Assembly: GCA_010645155.1 (NCBI GenBank)
Contig: JAAGOF010000200.1
Location: 39,897 to 103,896 of the forward strand
Direction: 5' to 3'
DNA length: 64,000 nucleotides
Source: Tigriopus japonicus
Lineage: Eukaryota > Arthropoda > Copepoda > Harpacticoida > Harpacticidae
The notes beneath the pieces are model-generated. The model did no database searches. It was not told where the DNA came from and saw only the letters and a program-made list of their open reading frames with translations. How positions within the stretch are numbered: position 1 is the first letter of the stretch; every line of letters starts with the position of its first letter. Positions 1 through 8,280 of the stretch are shown piece after piece. The position numbers and the translations under genes were made by a program.

Positions 1-1520
1 CAGTCCTCCCTGGTTAAACTCATGGGAACAATATCGGCGATAAGGCTATTCACTTTCCGTCGAGCCAAAAGTAAAGTCTCTTGCAAGTCCTCAATGCAAT
101 CGTAACCGCAAAAATGTCTTTGAACTACAATGTCATATTTATAATCCAAAATAAGTAAAGAATAGGACACGGCTTTCTGCTCATACACCAATTGACTTTT
201 GTGCGAGCATTTAGTCAGATTACATAACGTTATCGAGCAAGACTTGGCGGGTGGTGTGGCACAACTTTCCATATCAAAAAAACCGATAAAAGGGGCCTTG
301 AACTTTCTAACAAAGTTGCTAAATTGAAGTCGTTCGCCTTCGGGGGGAAAGTCGAGCTTTTTCGGTTCATGTTGTAAACACTCTGGTAGGTGGTTTTCGA
401 GCGCGCTAGCCAATGAAAACTTTTGCAGACAATTGGGACATGGATGACAATTTTCATAGCGTAGTTCACCCTTAAAATTACGATATGTTTTTCTAAGAAA
501 TTTGTGCAAAGGGTCAATCAAAGCAAAATGGTTGACGGCTTTACCTTGAAACATACATTTGTACAAAACTAGATTAATTGAATGATTACCCGTTAAGTTC
601 CGTGAGGCGCGAATGGGAAAGATATTGTCACCATCTTGGTATAACACGTTGATCCGAAGGGAGAGCTTCGGATTGGCCCGCTCAAATCTTTCAATGTCTT
701 TTATATCTACGGCCACATCCTTGGCGTGAAGCTTTTTTATGTGTTTTTCGATGAAGCGTTGGATATCACTGGGCTCCATTTTCTGTACATGAACAAAGTA
801 GGCCGCAACCGCTCGATAGAAACAGTCCGCTTTCGGACGAGAGTTGAGAGGAATACGGCTCGTTTGCCTCAATTCATTCGGCGTGGACACCACATCAAGA
901 TGACAAGATCCGGACAAGGGGCGACACAATGATACCTCCACTCGAACGGAAAGAACGCGCTCCACTTTCCAGCAAGATCCATCTTCATGAAAATTGTCCA
1001 TTTTGCCAGCCGCAATGTCAAAGCTCGAGGTCAAATCACGGTCCAAGTCATCCTCAATGCATCCCATAAAGGATGGCGCCCGAAAAGGCACATCCAGTTT
1101 GTCCTCGATCTCTCCATTCTCGTTAGCTTTAACGCATTCAGTGATGACTACGATGGAAATTTTGTGAGGACCCTCCGAAAGGAGAACGCGAAGCAATTGC
1201 TTGAGCTTTGAACGAAGGTCACTAGCCACCTTGTAGACGTCGTTTTCCGCACTATCTTCACTGAAGTCGTATTCGAAAGAACGAGCCGCACCGTGGAGAG
1301 CTCGTTGTCTTTCAACGAAGGCGCCCGATGGCGTGTGGGTTCGTCGATGTTGGCTCAAATCAATCCAATTTTCAAACGTAAGGCCACAAATCCAGCATTC
1401 ATAAACAATCGGATGGTAAGCGTGATACCGCCTATTATGCGCTATCCAGCTCCTCTTGTAACTGAATCCAACCTGACAAGTCACGCATTGATAGGGCTTG
1501 CGGGCGAAATTCGTTGACAT
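1..1520 (-). CDS. Family B DNA polymerase, N-terminal part (left arm copy, runs off window)
   Basis: The ATG is at 1520 on the minus strand, and the reading frame follows the right-arm polymerase (9621 onward) with a constant coordinate sum and no indel that I could see. It encodes the two N-terminal C2H2 zinc fingers and the region up to just past the exonuclease I motif. Substitutions relative to the right copy are conservative around the zinc ligands. The gene continues beyond base 1, so completeness cannot be judged. A stretch resembling a 3' splice site sits just before the ATG in both arms. It is likely a second polymerase copy or the other half of an inverted dimer. Confidence 0.8.
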   Translation of the reverse strand, partial: MSTNFARKPYQCVTCQVGFSYKRSWIAHNRRYHAYHPIVYECWICGLTFENWIDLSQHRRTHTPSGAFVERQRALHGAARSFEYDFSEDSAENDVYKVASDLRSKLKQLLRVLLSEGPHKISIVVITECVKANENGEIEDKLDVPFRAPSFMGCIEDDLDRDLTSSFDIAAGKMDNFHEDGSCWKVERVLSVRVEVSLCRPLSGSCHLDVVSTPNELRQTSRIPLNSRPKADCFYRAVAAYFVHVQKMEPSDIQRFIEKHIKKLHAKDVAVDIKDIERFERANPKLSLRINVLYQDGDNIFPIRASRNLTGNHSINLVLYKCMFQGKAVNHFALIDPLHKFLRKTYRNFKGELRYENCHPCPNCLQKFSLASALENHLPECLQHEPKKLDFPPEGERLQFSNFVRKFKAPFIGFFDMESCATPPAKSCSITLCNLTKCSHKSQLVYEQKAVSYSLLILDYKYDIVVQRHFCGYDCIEDLQETLLLARRKVNSLIADIVPMSLTRED

Positions 1521-1684
1521 CTCTCGTCTGTAAGTCGAAAAATAACATTAGAAATATGAAACGCATGGTATGTAACCGAGTTTACTTTACCAAAGTAGAG
1601 GAGTAGGTGGTTTACCGGGCACGATGTAAGTCAGACTGATGAGCCGCATTCAGAAGCTTGTCTCTAAATAGCCCAATATCGCTG

Positions 1685-1945
1685 ACCCTAAATAGTGATG
1701 GTCTCGGGCCGAGAGATAGACTTAAAAGCATATCAACTCTGCGTGTCTCCAAGCATTTAGAGGAATGTTTGACCTTCATTTTCAACGAACAATCAAAACT
1801 GTATGATTTTTGTCGTTATCAGACTTCAAAATACCACCGTGTGTATCTGTACTTATACTCAAAGTATACGTGCACGAGATCGAGACGACACCAAATAATC
1901 GTCTCACCCCTAATCATGAATGTTTAGATCAAAGTAGCTCTGAAT
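1685..1945 (-). repeat. Polymerase 5'-flank repeat, left arm copy
   Basis: About 260 bases upstream of the left polymerase ATG, homologous to 9080-9310 (inverted) and to 25395-25650, which flanks a gag-like gene. In all three places the repeat lies upstream of a coding region in the same relative orientation. It contains a TATA-like box in the polymerase copies. It may be a shared promoter or leader, or the remnant of a repeat inserted before the arms duplicated. Confidence 0.75.
1850..1858 (-). promoter_or_regulatory. TATA-like box of left polymerase copy
   Basis: Read on the minus strand this is GTATAAGTA, identical to the box upstream of the right polymerase copy (9162-9170) and to the TBP-like gene box at 7631-7639. 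It lies about 330 bases before the ATG, so a leader intron is likely. Confidence 0.5.
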
Positions 1946-2107
1946 TTGAGTTTTGATTGAAGATCATCAATCATTTCCAAAACATATTTAAACAGAGTGG
2001 ATGTCAAGTACTAAAACTACCAAAGTTATAGATGAAACAAGTGATTAAATCAGAATTATGTTATGTGATAACCCTCAACTGTGAAAAATCAAGCAAACAC
2101 CAAGTTT

Positions 2108-2253
2108 NNNNNNNNNNNNNNNNNNNNNNNNNNNNNNNNNNNNNNNNNNNNNNNNNNNNNNNNNNNNNNNNNNNNNNNNNNNNNNNNNNNNNNNNNNNNN
2201 NNNNNNNNNNNNNNNNNNNNNNNNNNNNNNNNNNNNNNNNNNNNNNNNNNNNN
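2108..2253. other. Assembly gap (146 N)
   Basis: A run of N covers the 3' end of the left-arm TFIIB-like gene. By comparison with the right arm, the stop codon should fall inside this gap. Any apparent reading frame across it is meaningless. Confidence 1.
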
Positions 2254-2911
2254 TTTGAATTTTCTTGTATAGAGCTAGGATGGTTGGTTTGGAAACATTG
2301 GCAGCTCGCGCGATACGGTTGAGGGGAATATCCAAGCTCTTGTCTAAAACGATCTTATAAAAAGCGCAGGCCACAATTGTGGCTAATTTGGAGTAACTTT
2401 TTTCTTTAATTCTTTCCACTTGACACACCACTTCTGAATTAAGAAAAAATGGGAAATCAAGAGATCCACCCATTTGTTCAACTAATGTGGCTGATGCCAC
2501 TCGGGGTTCGTAGTTCAATTGCTTTTGGACACACCAAAACGTGTGAGGGTCAATACCCGCAGAGTAACACAATTCGTGTTCGGATTTGAATATGCCTCGT
2601 TCGTTTAGGGTGTCAAATAAAGCAAATGTAGCTACAACTTTATTATTGATACGGGACAATCGCTCATCTCCGCGAAGTCGTTGGTAGGTGAAGAAAGTCG
2701 AGTCCATGACTCCCATTGGAATATGGAGATTACACATGATATCACTGAGAAAAATCCGAATTTCACCTTCCACCATCTCATCCACCACTCGCGTTTGATC
2801 AAAATACGTTTTTTCCGTGACCAGCCCGCAGTGAGTACACACTAATTCATGCTCCGGATAGCTCAGGACAAGCGATGGATGATGGCAGAGATCAGGTCGT
2901 GAATACGCCAT
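2254..2911 (-). CDS. TFIIB-like protein, left arm copy (3' end in gap)
   Basis: This is the inverted counterpart of 8232-8900 with very few amino-acid changes. The zinc-ribbon Cys/His residues, both cyclin-like helical regions and the C-terminal helix-turn-helix-like segment are present up to the gap. The start is taken at the ATG at 2911; an in-frame GTG lies 15 bases upstream but is unlikely in a eukaryote. It overlaps the end of the TBP-like gene by 49 bases, as in the right arm. Role as for the right copy: recruitment of RNA polymerase to TBP-bound promoters (inferred). Confidence 0.82.
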
Positions 2912-3471
2912 ATTGATTCTAGGCACTTGGCTCCAACGATGGTATAACTCCCGCTTTGAAACAGGATGATTGTGCCCAGGGATGGTGCCACCTTAACGAA
3001 AAGACCCGGGAAATATTGCCGATTGGATACTACACGGCAATTATCCTCTTTCTTCAAGATTGGACGAAGCCCGCTCAATGGAATGGGGTCATTGAACCTC
3101 CCGCTAGCGCATATGTTATGGATGGTGCAAGGTGAAGCGGACTGGCCGGCCAACTGTAGGATCTCAAGAATCTCTTCACGCGCTTCGTCAATTTGAGACA
3201 AAAATCGAAGGCCCGTGATCGTAACGTAACCAGAGGTCAAACTGATAATGAATGTAAATCGCGTTTTGATTATGCCCAGGTTCCCACAGCACTTCAAACC
3301 ACGATCTCTTATGAGCTCATTCTTCCGAAATGTCCATGAACTGCCCACCTCCTTAGTCCATGAATATCTGAATCCGGCGGTGATATTTTGAACCTGAGGC
3401 AATGAGGCGTTGGAACGGATGTGATTAACGGGATCGATGAGACTGGAGCTGTTGAGAGCTTGATTATTCAT
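2863..3471 (-). CDS. TATA-binding-protein-like factor, left arm copy
   Basis: This 202-residue protein is the inverted counterpart of 7672-8280, with about seven substitutions. Both halves of the TBP saddle are recognisable, including the FPG, LFQSG and VGAK motifs of repeat 2. The start is the ATG at 3471, chosen because a TATA-like box (3504-3513) sits about 40 bases upstream; in-frame codons further upstream would lie before the expected transcription start. Both arm copies are open, which suggests that function has been kept or that the duplication is recent. Confidence 0.85.
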   Translation of the reverse strand: MNNQALNSSSLIDPVNHIRSNASLPQVQNITAGFRYSWTKEVGSSWTFRKNELIRDRGLKCCGNLGIIKTRFTFIISLTSGYVTITGLRFLSQIDEAREEILEILQLAGQSASPCTIHNICASGRFNDPIPLSGLRPILKKEDNCRVVSNRQYFPGLFVKVAPSLGTIILFQSGSYTIVGAKCLESIWRIHDLISAIIHRLS

Positions 3472-3503
3472 GGTATTGTGTCGATTAATCATTAGGCGTA
3501 CAA

Positions 3504-3513
3504 CACTTATATG
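3504..3513 (-). promoter_or_regulatory. TATA-like box of left TBP-like gene
   Basis: On the minus strand this reads CATATAAGTG; the right-arm equivalent is GTATAAGTA. It lies about 40 bases before the TBP-like ATG, in the roughly 195-base divergent region shared with the 262-aa gene. Confidence 0.5.
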
Positions 3514-3599
3514 ATCGAGCGAGAACGGGTCGTTCCGGAATGATCTCGAACTCAACACGCTCCAACATGTCCCAACACGCTTAATCTTCTCTGGGACTA

Positions 3600-3608
3600 G
3601 TATAAATA
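3600..3608 (+). promoter_or_regulatory. TATA box of left 262-aa gene
   Basis: GTATAAATA lies 67 bases before the ATG at 3667, a normal TATA-to-start spacing with a short leader. It is conserved in the right arm (7535-7543, minus strand). Confidence 0.65.
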
Positions 3609-3666
3609 GTGCGATCCCACAGGTTCAAGCTTCATTCGCTCTTGCATTCGCCTTCATTTCAACATC

Positions 3667-4455
3667 ATGTCTGACAACGAAAGTTTGATCTCGGTCTCTT
3701 CCACGATTTCCATGGAGTCTCAAAGCATTTTGTTGGACGAGGTCAGGCCACAACCTTTGGGAGAAGAAGTCGAGCCTCGTCAACGAGTCGATAAGAACAA
3801 GAAGAAAAAGCCAACTCCATCAGAGCTACCAACCTCGGGAGCCGCTACGGAAGCCTCGGGATCTTTGCGGCCTTTGTCTCCTTTGGAGGGTATGCCACCG
3901 GTGCCACCACCACGAGCTTTGCTGGATCAAATAAGGTCTTGGCCCGATTCTCAAAAACGCATTTGGGATTACCCCGAATATTATGACTTTATCCTCAACC
4001 ACAGCGGTCGACAACGGGGTGAGAAGCCGGAGGAGGAGGATGAGAAGAAGGAAGGAGCGGACAAGAAGACGCTGGAGAAGCCGCAGGACGACGGTGAGAC
4101 CCTCGTGAAAAAGCCCAATCCACCGATCCAACCGAGGTTCGACATGACTCGTTCAACCTCGATACCATCAACATCATCGGCCAACGTGGAGAATCGTCGT
4201 GATCGGAAGAAGAGAACCGGTCAATGGCCGCAAATGAATATTCGATTTGGCAAACAATTTCGGGTCACATCCGGATCCATTAAGGTTCAGGCCACGGCTC
4301 GCGTCCCACAAGCCTATGAATACGATGGTATAACGATTGTACGAACGTGGCAACGCGAATCGGAACCGCCCAAGGAATTTACCCTGAGCATGTCGGCCAT
4401 GGACATGAGGCGTCTGTATCAGGCCTTGAAGAGAATCTTGAATAATGCCAAATGA
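3667..4455 (+). CDS. 262-aa acidic/basic protein with possible PC4-like C-terminal domain, left arm copy
   Basis: The protein starts with a Ser/Glu/Asp-rich segment, then a Lys-rich stretch, a long Pro/Lys/Glu-rich linker that is probably disordered, and a compact C-terminal region (about residues 191-262). That region runs strand-rich from IRFGKQFRV through DGITIVRTW to a helix ending in LYQALKRIL. Order and spacing weakly recall the ssDNA-binding coactivator PC4/SUB1, which also has a Ser/acid-rich then Lys-rich N-terminus, but I cannot score the match. It is transcribed divergently from the TBP-like gene. An AATAAA at 4515-4520 follows the stop. A role in transcription or ssDNA binding is inference. 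Confidence 0.75.
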   Translation: MSDNESLISVSSTISMESQSILLDEVRPQPLGEEVEPRQRVDKNKKKKPTPSELPTSGAATEASGSLRPLSPLEGMPPVPPPRALLDQIRSWPDSQKRIWDYPEYYDFILNHSGRQRGEKPEEEDEKKEGADKKTLEKPQDDGETLVKKPNPPIQPRFDMTRSTSIPSTSSANVENRRDRKKRTGQWPQMNIRFGKQFRVTSGSIKVQATARVPQAYEYDGITIVRTWQRESEPPKEFTLSMSAMDMRRLYQALKRILNNAK

Positions 4456-4514
4456 AGAACAGGGGATAATGGATTGTACTTTCTTTTGAATCGTGTCCAA
4501 TGTAAAAAGTTGTA

Positions 4515-4520
4515 AATAAA
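4515..4520 (+). terminator. Polyadenylation signal of left 262-aa gene
   Basis: AATAAA lies 60 bases after the stop codon, mirrored in the right arm at 6623-6628 on the minus strand. Confidence 0.6.
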
Positions 4521-4658
4521 TGGGAAGAAGCAAGCGGTATCACGCCTGATTTTATTATCATTTGCCTCAAAGTTGATTTTGCATTGCACACTTTGTCTGT
4601 CAACCAGCCATGCCCAGCAGTCACTCTACTTCTTTCTCAAGTACCGCGACTCGGGGGT

Positions 4659-5033
4659 TTATTTTGATTGANCAGATGTAGAAAGGGGTGAAGAAGCCCG
4701 ATCTAGGAAAGATGGATCTTGGAAAGATGAATCATTCAACGAATCTCTTTCATCTTCCCGGGGTGGGGAAAAATCCTTAGGCAATCCTGAGACCACTATC
4801 GGTGTTGTAGGATCAGAATCTCCCGGTGTGTTGTCGTTTTGTTTCAAGTTTGAAGGTGGTTGAGAGCCTTTTCGAAAGTTATCGTCATTTCTGATGGTTA
4901 CTTTGCCACCTTCATTAACATCCAAGTTGTTTATTTGACGAACGTATCTCACATGGCCTTCACTGGCTTTAGACAAGAAGGCATTGTACATAGCTTTGGG
5001 AATCATGTACATAATTGCATATGAAGAAGGCAT
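4659..5033 (-). CDS. 124-aa element protein of unknown function
   Basis: The first 50 residues look folded (Met/Tyr/Ile-rich, then a VRQINN...GGKVTIRND motif). The rest is Ser/Pro/Asp-rich and probably disordered. The last codons lie in the inverted-repeat arm and include the ambiguous base at 4672, so the C-terminus is uncertain. It is the third of three consecutive minus-strand genes in the unique centre, 51 bases after the 153-aa gene. Small proteins in this position beside A32-like ATPases are common in Polinton-like elements and some are virion proteins, but I do not recognise this one. Confidence 0.55.
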   Translation of the reverse strand: MPSSYAIMYMIPKAMYNAFLSKASEGHVRYVRQINNLDVNEGGKVTIRNDDNFRKGSQPPSNLKQNDNTPGDSDPTTPIVVSGLPKDFSPPREDERDSLNDSSFQDPSFLDRASSPLSTSXQSK

Positions 5034-5049
5034 GATGATGATGATTGCG

Positions 5050-5055
5050 ACTTTA
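5050..5055 (-). terminator. Polyadenylation signal after the 153-aa gene
   Basis: AATAAA on the minus strand lies between the stop of the 153-aa gene and the ATG of the 124-aa gene, suggesting separate transcripts. Confidence 0.45.
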
Positions 5056-5084
5056 TTGTTGTTTGATCCTTTCTTAAATATATG

Positions 5085-5546
5085 TTAGTGACGTCCATTC
5101 AGCAAGTTCATTAAAATTGGCAGTACAGCTGAAATTATTAGTCCAAGGTTGCCACCAAGCTGTGGGATCAGCTTCCTTTTGCGATCAATATTGTTGGAGC
5201 TCTTAGCAATGTAACGCAACATCTTTTTCTTCTCCCACAGAGCTTCTCTCAGTTTCTTTTGACTGACAGATGGAATACAATTATTGCACAATGCATTATG
5301 GATACACTCGGACAGAAGGTTAAATGCATCGTTGTTTAAATAGGGTATAATAGTTTTAAAATCCTTTTCTTTGAGTCCCTTAATAGATGATAGAAAATCC
5401 ACGTATTTCTCGACTTTTTGTCGACTGATATTTGACTTGGTCTGTTTTTTGCCGGTCTTCTTCTTCTTCTTCACAGGATCCCCCCGTCGAGCAGAGGAAC
5501 GAGGGGGTCTCGCTTTGACTGGAGATTCTTTAGGTGTAGCTTTCAT
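5085..5546 (-). CDS. 153-aa basic protein with hydrophobic Gly-containing C-terminus (possible minor virion or DNA-condensing protein)
   Basis: Residues about 10-45 are strongly basic (runs of Lys and Arg, nuclear-signal or DNA-binding-like). A helical middle contains LLSECIHNALC and a further Lys-rich segment, and the C-terminus has a Gly-Gly followed by about 18 hydrophobic residues. From memory, proteins of this layout sit beside A32-like ATPases in many invertebrate Polinton-like loci. The combination of basic head and hydrophobic tail recalls adenovirus-type core or membrane-active minor capsid proteins, but no specific homology is claimed. It is 58 bases downstream of the ATPase gene on the same strand. 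Confidence 0.6.
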   Translation of the reverse strand: MKATPKESPVKARPPRSSARRGDPVKKKKKTGKKQTKSNISRQKVEKYVDFLSSIKGLKEKDFKTIIPYLNNDAFNLLSECIHNALCNNCIPSVSQKKLREALWEKKKMLRYIAKSSNNIDRKRKLIPQLGGNLGLIISAVLPILMNLLNGRH

Positions 5547-5604
5547 TGTTCCGATTTCGTCTATTATCGAGACTGCTTTTCTTTCTTAAGTTTGCCATTG
5601 ATCT

Positions 5605-6267
5605 TTAGACGTGATTTTTAGGGACCCAAATGGTCATTGGCGCTTCATGAGGCAAAATCCTGGAACGAATTCTGAGTTGGTCACACGTTTGCTGATGGTG
5701 GTCAAAGAACAGATAACTGTAAGGCTTTTTGGTGGCTGCATAGTAGCTTTCTACGATAAATTGAGAGTTTTTGGGATTGACTTGACGGGCAAACGAGGAA
5801 ATTTGAAGAGCGTCACGAGGGTTCTTGAAGACGGATATGTACGTGCTATTGAGAGAAATCTGTCTAAAGATGGGATTCTTGTCAAAGAGATTTTGGGATA
5901 AGAGAAAGACTGCACACTTGGCGTGATGGGATAACACCGTGAAGAGTTCTATGACGTCCGAAGATAATTTATGCGCAAAGTCATCGATGACTACGATGGA
6001 ACCTCGATCAGTGTAGGGCGTTATTCTTTCAGTAACATCCGCCAGACTAGGCACACCCGACACCCAGGAGTCCACAATGCCTCGTTTTTCAAATTCAGTG
6101 AAAGCCGGTTGCCAATGATTATAGTAGTAAATAACCTTAGGATCTGAAGCGATGTTGATCAAGTCTCGCTTTTGCGTTAAAAAATTTAAAACGTGAGTGG
6201 TTTTGCCACTCCCACTACCCCCGCAAACTAGCCACGTAAAGGGAAACTTGAATCTCATGTCGTACAT
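5605..6267 (-). CDS. A32-like (FtsK/HerA superfamily) genome-packaging ATPase
   Basis: This 220-residue protein has a Walker A motif GGSGSGKTT at residues 16-24 and a Walker B motif IVVIDDF at 91-97, followed by a sensor-like FLLSQN segment. The N-terminus (MYDMRFKFPF before Walker A) and the HWQP segment after the first strand are typical of the short ATPases of Polintons, adintoviruses and virophage-like elements. In that family the ATPase pumps DNA into preformed capsids. Its presence argues that the element derives from a virion-forming virus even though no capsid gene is in the window. It is intact, single-copy and lies in the unique centre. The ATG at 6267 is the only reasonable start. 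Confidence 0.9.
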   Translation of the reverse strand: MYDMRFKFPFTWLVCGGSGSGKTTHVLNFLTQKRDLINIASDPKVIYYYNHWQPAFTEFEKRGIVDSWVSGVPSLADVTERITPYTDRGSIVVIDDFAHKLSSDVIELFTVLSHHAKCAVFLLSQNLFDKNPIFRQISLNSTYISVFKNPRDALQISSFARQVNPKNSQFIVESYYAATKKPYSYLFFDHHQQTCDQLRIRSRILPHEAPMTIWVPKNHV

Positions 6268-6687
6268 TTTGATTCACTTTTTTCCTTCCCTTAGCTATCG
6301 TAATATCTTAAATATTAAGAATTCATGCGATCCGACTATAACCTTCTTAGTCAAAGCGTCGTCATACTCATTTTGAGATTATGTCTCGTGTTTAGTGAAA
6401 GTTGGATTGTCTAACCTATTGTCGATCTCAAAAAATGGCTATAGACTAACCAATATGGCAACGCTGGTCAATCAAAATAAACCCCCCGAGTCGTCGCGGT
6501 ACTTGAGAAAGAAGTAGAGTGACTGCTGGGCATGGCAGGTTGACAGACAAAGTGTGCAATGCAAAATCAACTTTGAGGCAAATGATAATAAAATCAGGCG
6601 TGATACCGCTTGCTTCTTCCCATTTATTTACAACTTTTTACATTGGACACGATTCAAAAGAAAGTACAATCCATTATCCCCTGTTCT

Positions 6688-7476
6688 TCATTTGGCATTA
6701 TTCAAGATTCTCTTCAAGGCCTGATACAGACGTCTCATGTCCATGACCGACATGCTCAGGGTAAATTCCTTGGGCGGTTCCGATTCGCGTTGCCACGTTC
6801 GTACAATCGTTATACCGTCGTATTCATAGGCTTGTGGGACGCGAGAAGTGGCCTGAACCTTAATGGATCCGGATGTGACCCGAAATTGTTTGCCAAATCG
6901 AATATTCATTTGCGGCCATTGACCGGTTCTCTTCTTCCGATCACGACGATTCTCCACGTTGGCCGATGATGTTGATGGTATCGAGGTTGAACGAGTCATG
7001 TCGAACCTCGGTTGGGTCGGTGGATTGGGCTTTTTCACGAGGGCCTCACCGTCGTCCCGCGGCTTCTCCAGCGTCTTCTTGTCCGCTCCTTCCTTCTTCT
7101 CATCCTCCTCCTCCGGCTTCTCACCCCGTTGTCGACCGCTGTGGTTGAGGATAAAGTCGTAATATTCGGGGTAATCCCAAATGCGTTTTTGAGAATCGGG
7201 CCAAGACCTTATTTGATCTAGCAAAGCTCGTGGTGGTGGCACCGGTGGCATACCCTCCAAAGGAGACAAAGGCCGCAAAGATCCCGAGGCTCCCGTAGCG
7301 GCTCCCGAGGTTGGCAGCTCTGATGGAGTCGGCTTTTTCTTCTTGTTCTTATCGACTCGTTGACGGGGCTCGACTTCTTCTCCCAAAGGTTGTGGCCTGT
7401 CCTCGTCCAACAAAATGCTTTGAGACTCCATGGAAATCGTGGAAGAGACCGAGATCAAACTTTCGTTGTCAGACAT
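6688..7476 (-). CDS. 262-aa acidic/basic protein with possible PC4-like C-terminal domain, right arm copy
   Basis: Same length and layout as the left-arm copy (3667-4455), with roughly eight substitutions, most of them in the low-complexity linker. The C-terminal domain is nearly unchanged, which suggests that it is the functional part. It is divergent from the TBP-like gene across a 195-base intergenic region that holds both promoters. An AATAAA (6623-6628, minus strand) follows the stop. Confidence 0.75.
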   Translation of the reverse strand: MSDNESLISVSSTISMESQSILLDEDRPQPLGEEVEPRQRVDKNKKKKPTPSELPTSGAATGASGSLRPLSPLEGMPPVPPPRALLDQIRSWPDSQKRIWDYPEYYDFILNHSGRQRGEKPEEEDEKKEGADKKTLEKPRDDGEALVKKPNPPTQPRFDMTRSTSIPSTSSANVENRRDRKKRTGQWPQMNIRFGKQFRVTSGSIKVQATSRVPQAYEYDGITIVRTWQRESEPPKEFTLSMSVMDMRRLYQALKRILNNAK

Positions 7477-7534
7477 GATGTTGAAATGAAGGCGAATGCA
7501 AGAGCGAATGAAGCTTGAACCTGTGGGATCGCTC

Positions 7535-7543
7535 TATTTATAC
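7535..7543 (-). promoter_or_regulatory. TATA box of right 262-aa gene
   Basis: GTATAAATA on the minus strand, 59-67 bases upstream of the ATG at 7476; mirrored at 3600-3608. Confidence 0.65.
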
Positions 7544-7630
7544 TAGTCCCAGAGAAGATTAAGCGTGTTGGGACATGTTGGAGCGTGTCGAGTTCGAGAT
7601 CATTCCGGAACGACCCGTTCTCGCTCGATC

Positions 7631-7639
7631 GTATAAGTA
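7631..7639 (+). promoter_or_regulatory. TATA box of right TBP-like gene
   Basis: GTATAAGTA begins 41 bases before the ATG at 7672. It supports that start over upstream in-frame codons and matches the box before the polymerase gene (9162-9170). Confidence 0.6.
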
Positions 7640-7671
7640 TTGCACGCCTAATGATTAATCGACACAATACC

Positions 7672-8280
7672 ATGAATAATCAAGCTCTCAACAGCTCCAG
7701 TCTCATCGATCCCGTTAATCACATCCGTTCCAACGCCTCATTGCCTCAGGTTCAAAATATCACCGCCGGATTCAGATATTCATGGACTAAGGAGGTGGCC
7801 AGTTCATGGACATTTCGGAAGAATGAGCTCATAAGAGACCGTGGTTTGAAGTGCTGTGGGAACCTGGGCATTATCAAAACGCGATTTACATTCATAATCA
7901 GTTTGACCTCGGGTTACGTCACGATCACGGGCCTTCGACTTTTGTCTCAAATTGACGAAGCGCGTGAAGAGATTCTTGAGATCCTACAGTTGACCGGCCA
8001 GCCCGCTTCACCTTGCACCATCCATAACATATGCGCTAGCGGGAGGTTCAATGACCCCATCCCATTGAGCGGGCTTCGTCCAATCTTGAAGAAAGAGGAT
8101 AATTACAGTGTAGTATCCAATCGGCAATATTTCCCGGGTCTTTTCGTTAAGGTGGCACCATCCCTGGGTACAATCATCTTATTTCAAAGCGGGAGTTATT
8201 CCATCGTGGGAGCCAAGTGCCTAGAATCAATATGGCGTATTCACGATCTGATCTCTGCCATCATCCATCGCTTGTCCTAA
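7672..8280 (+). CDS. TATA-binding-protein-like transcription factor
   Basis: This 202-residue protein is about the size of the conserved TBP core. The two direct repeats of the TBP saddle are visible: repeat 1 at about 25-108 (QNI near 28, SGYVTITG at 80-87) and repeat 2 at about 114-202 (IHNICASG at 117-124, FPGLF at 154-158, LFQSG at 170-174, VGAK at 179-182). In cellular TBP the Phe residues of the FPG and IFxSG motifs kink the TATA box. Repeat 2 keeps both, while repeat 1 has SLTSG where an IFSSG-like motif is expected, so binding may be altered. The 3' end overlaps the TFIIB-like gene by 49 bases in another frame. The likely role is promoter recognition for the element's own genes. Family assignment is by motif order. 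Confidence 0.87.
   Translation: MNNQALNSSSLIDPVNHIRSNASLPQVQNITAGFRYSWTKEVASSWTFRKNELIRDRGLKCCGNLGIIKTRFTFIISLTSGYVTITGLRLLSQIDEAREEILEILQLTGQPASPCTIHNICASGRFNDPIPLSGLRPILKKEDNYSVVSNRQYFPGLFVKVAPSLGTIILFQSGSYSIVGAKCLESIWRIHDLISAIIHRLS

Larger units (their letters stand above)
1..4675. repeat. Left arm of giant inverted repeat
   Basis: This arm is the reverse complement of 6464-11140. Base 1 pairs with 11140, and paired coordinates sum to 11141 over the polymerase portion and to 11143 over the TBP-like and 262-aa genes, so indels inside genes are rare. Differences by eye are mostly scattered substitutions. The arms cannot be aligned at about 1940-2107, and a 146-base N gap follows. The inner end is at 4675, next to a single ambiguous base at 4672. 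The arm continues left of the window. Confidence 0.93.

Noticed and set aside
6959..7221. Open frames antisense to the 262-aa gene
   Set aside because: They are composition shadows of the Pro/Lys/Glu-rich linker and appear identically in the other arm.
7585..7671. Extended N-terminus for the TBP-like gene
   Set aside because: The extension begins at GTG and lies across the TATA-like box at 7631; the ATG at 7672 fits the promoter spacing.
8217..8231. Extended start (GTG) for the TFIIB-like gene
   Set aside because: A eukaryotic gene would not normally start at GTG; the in-frame ATG at 8232 directly precedes the zinc ribbon.
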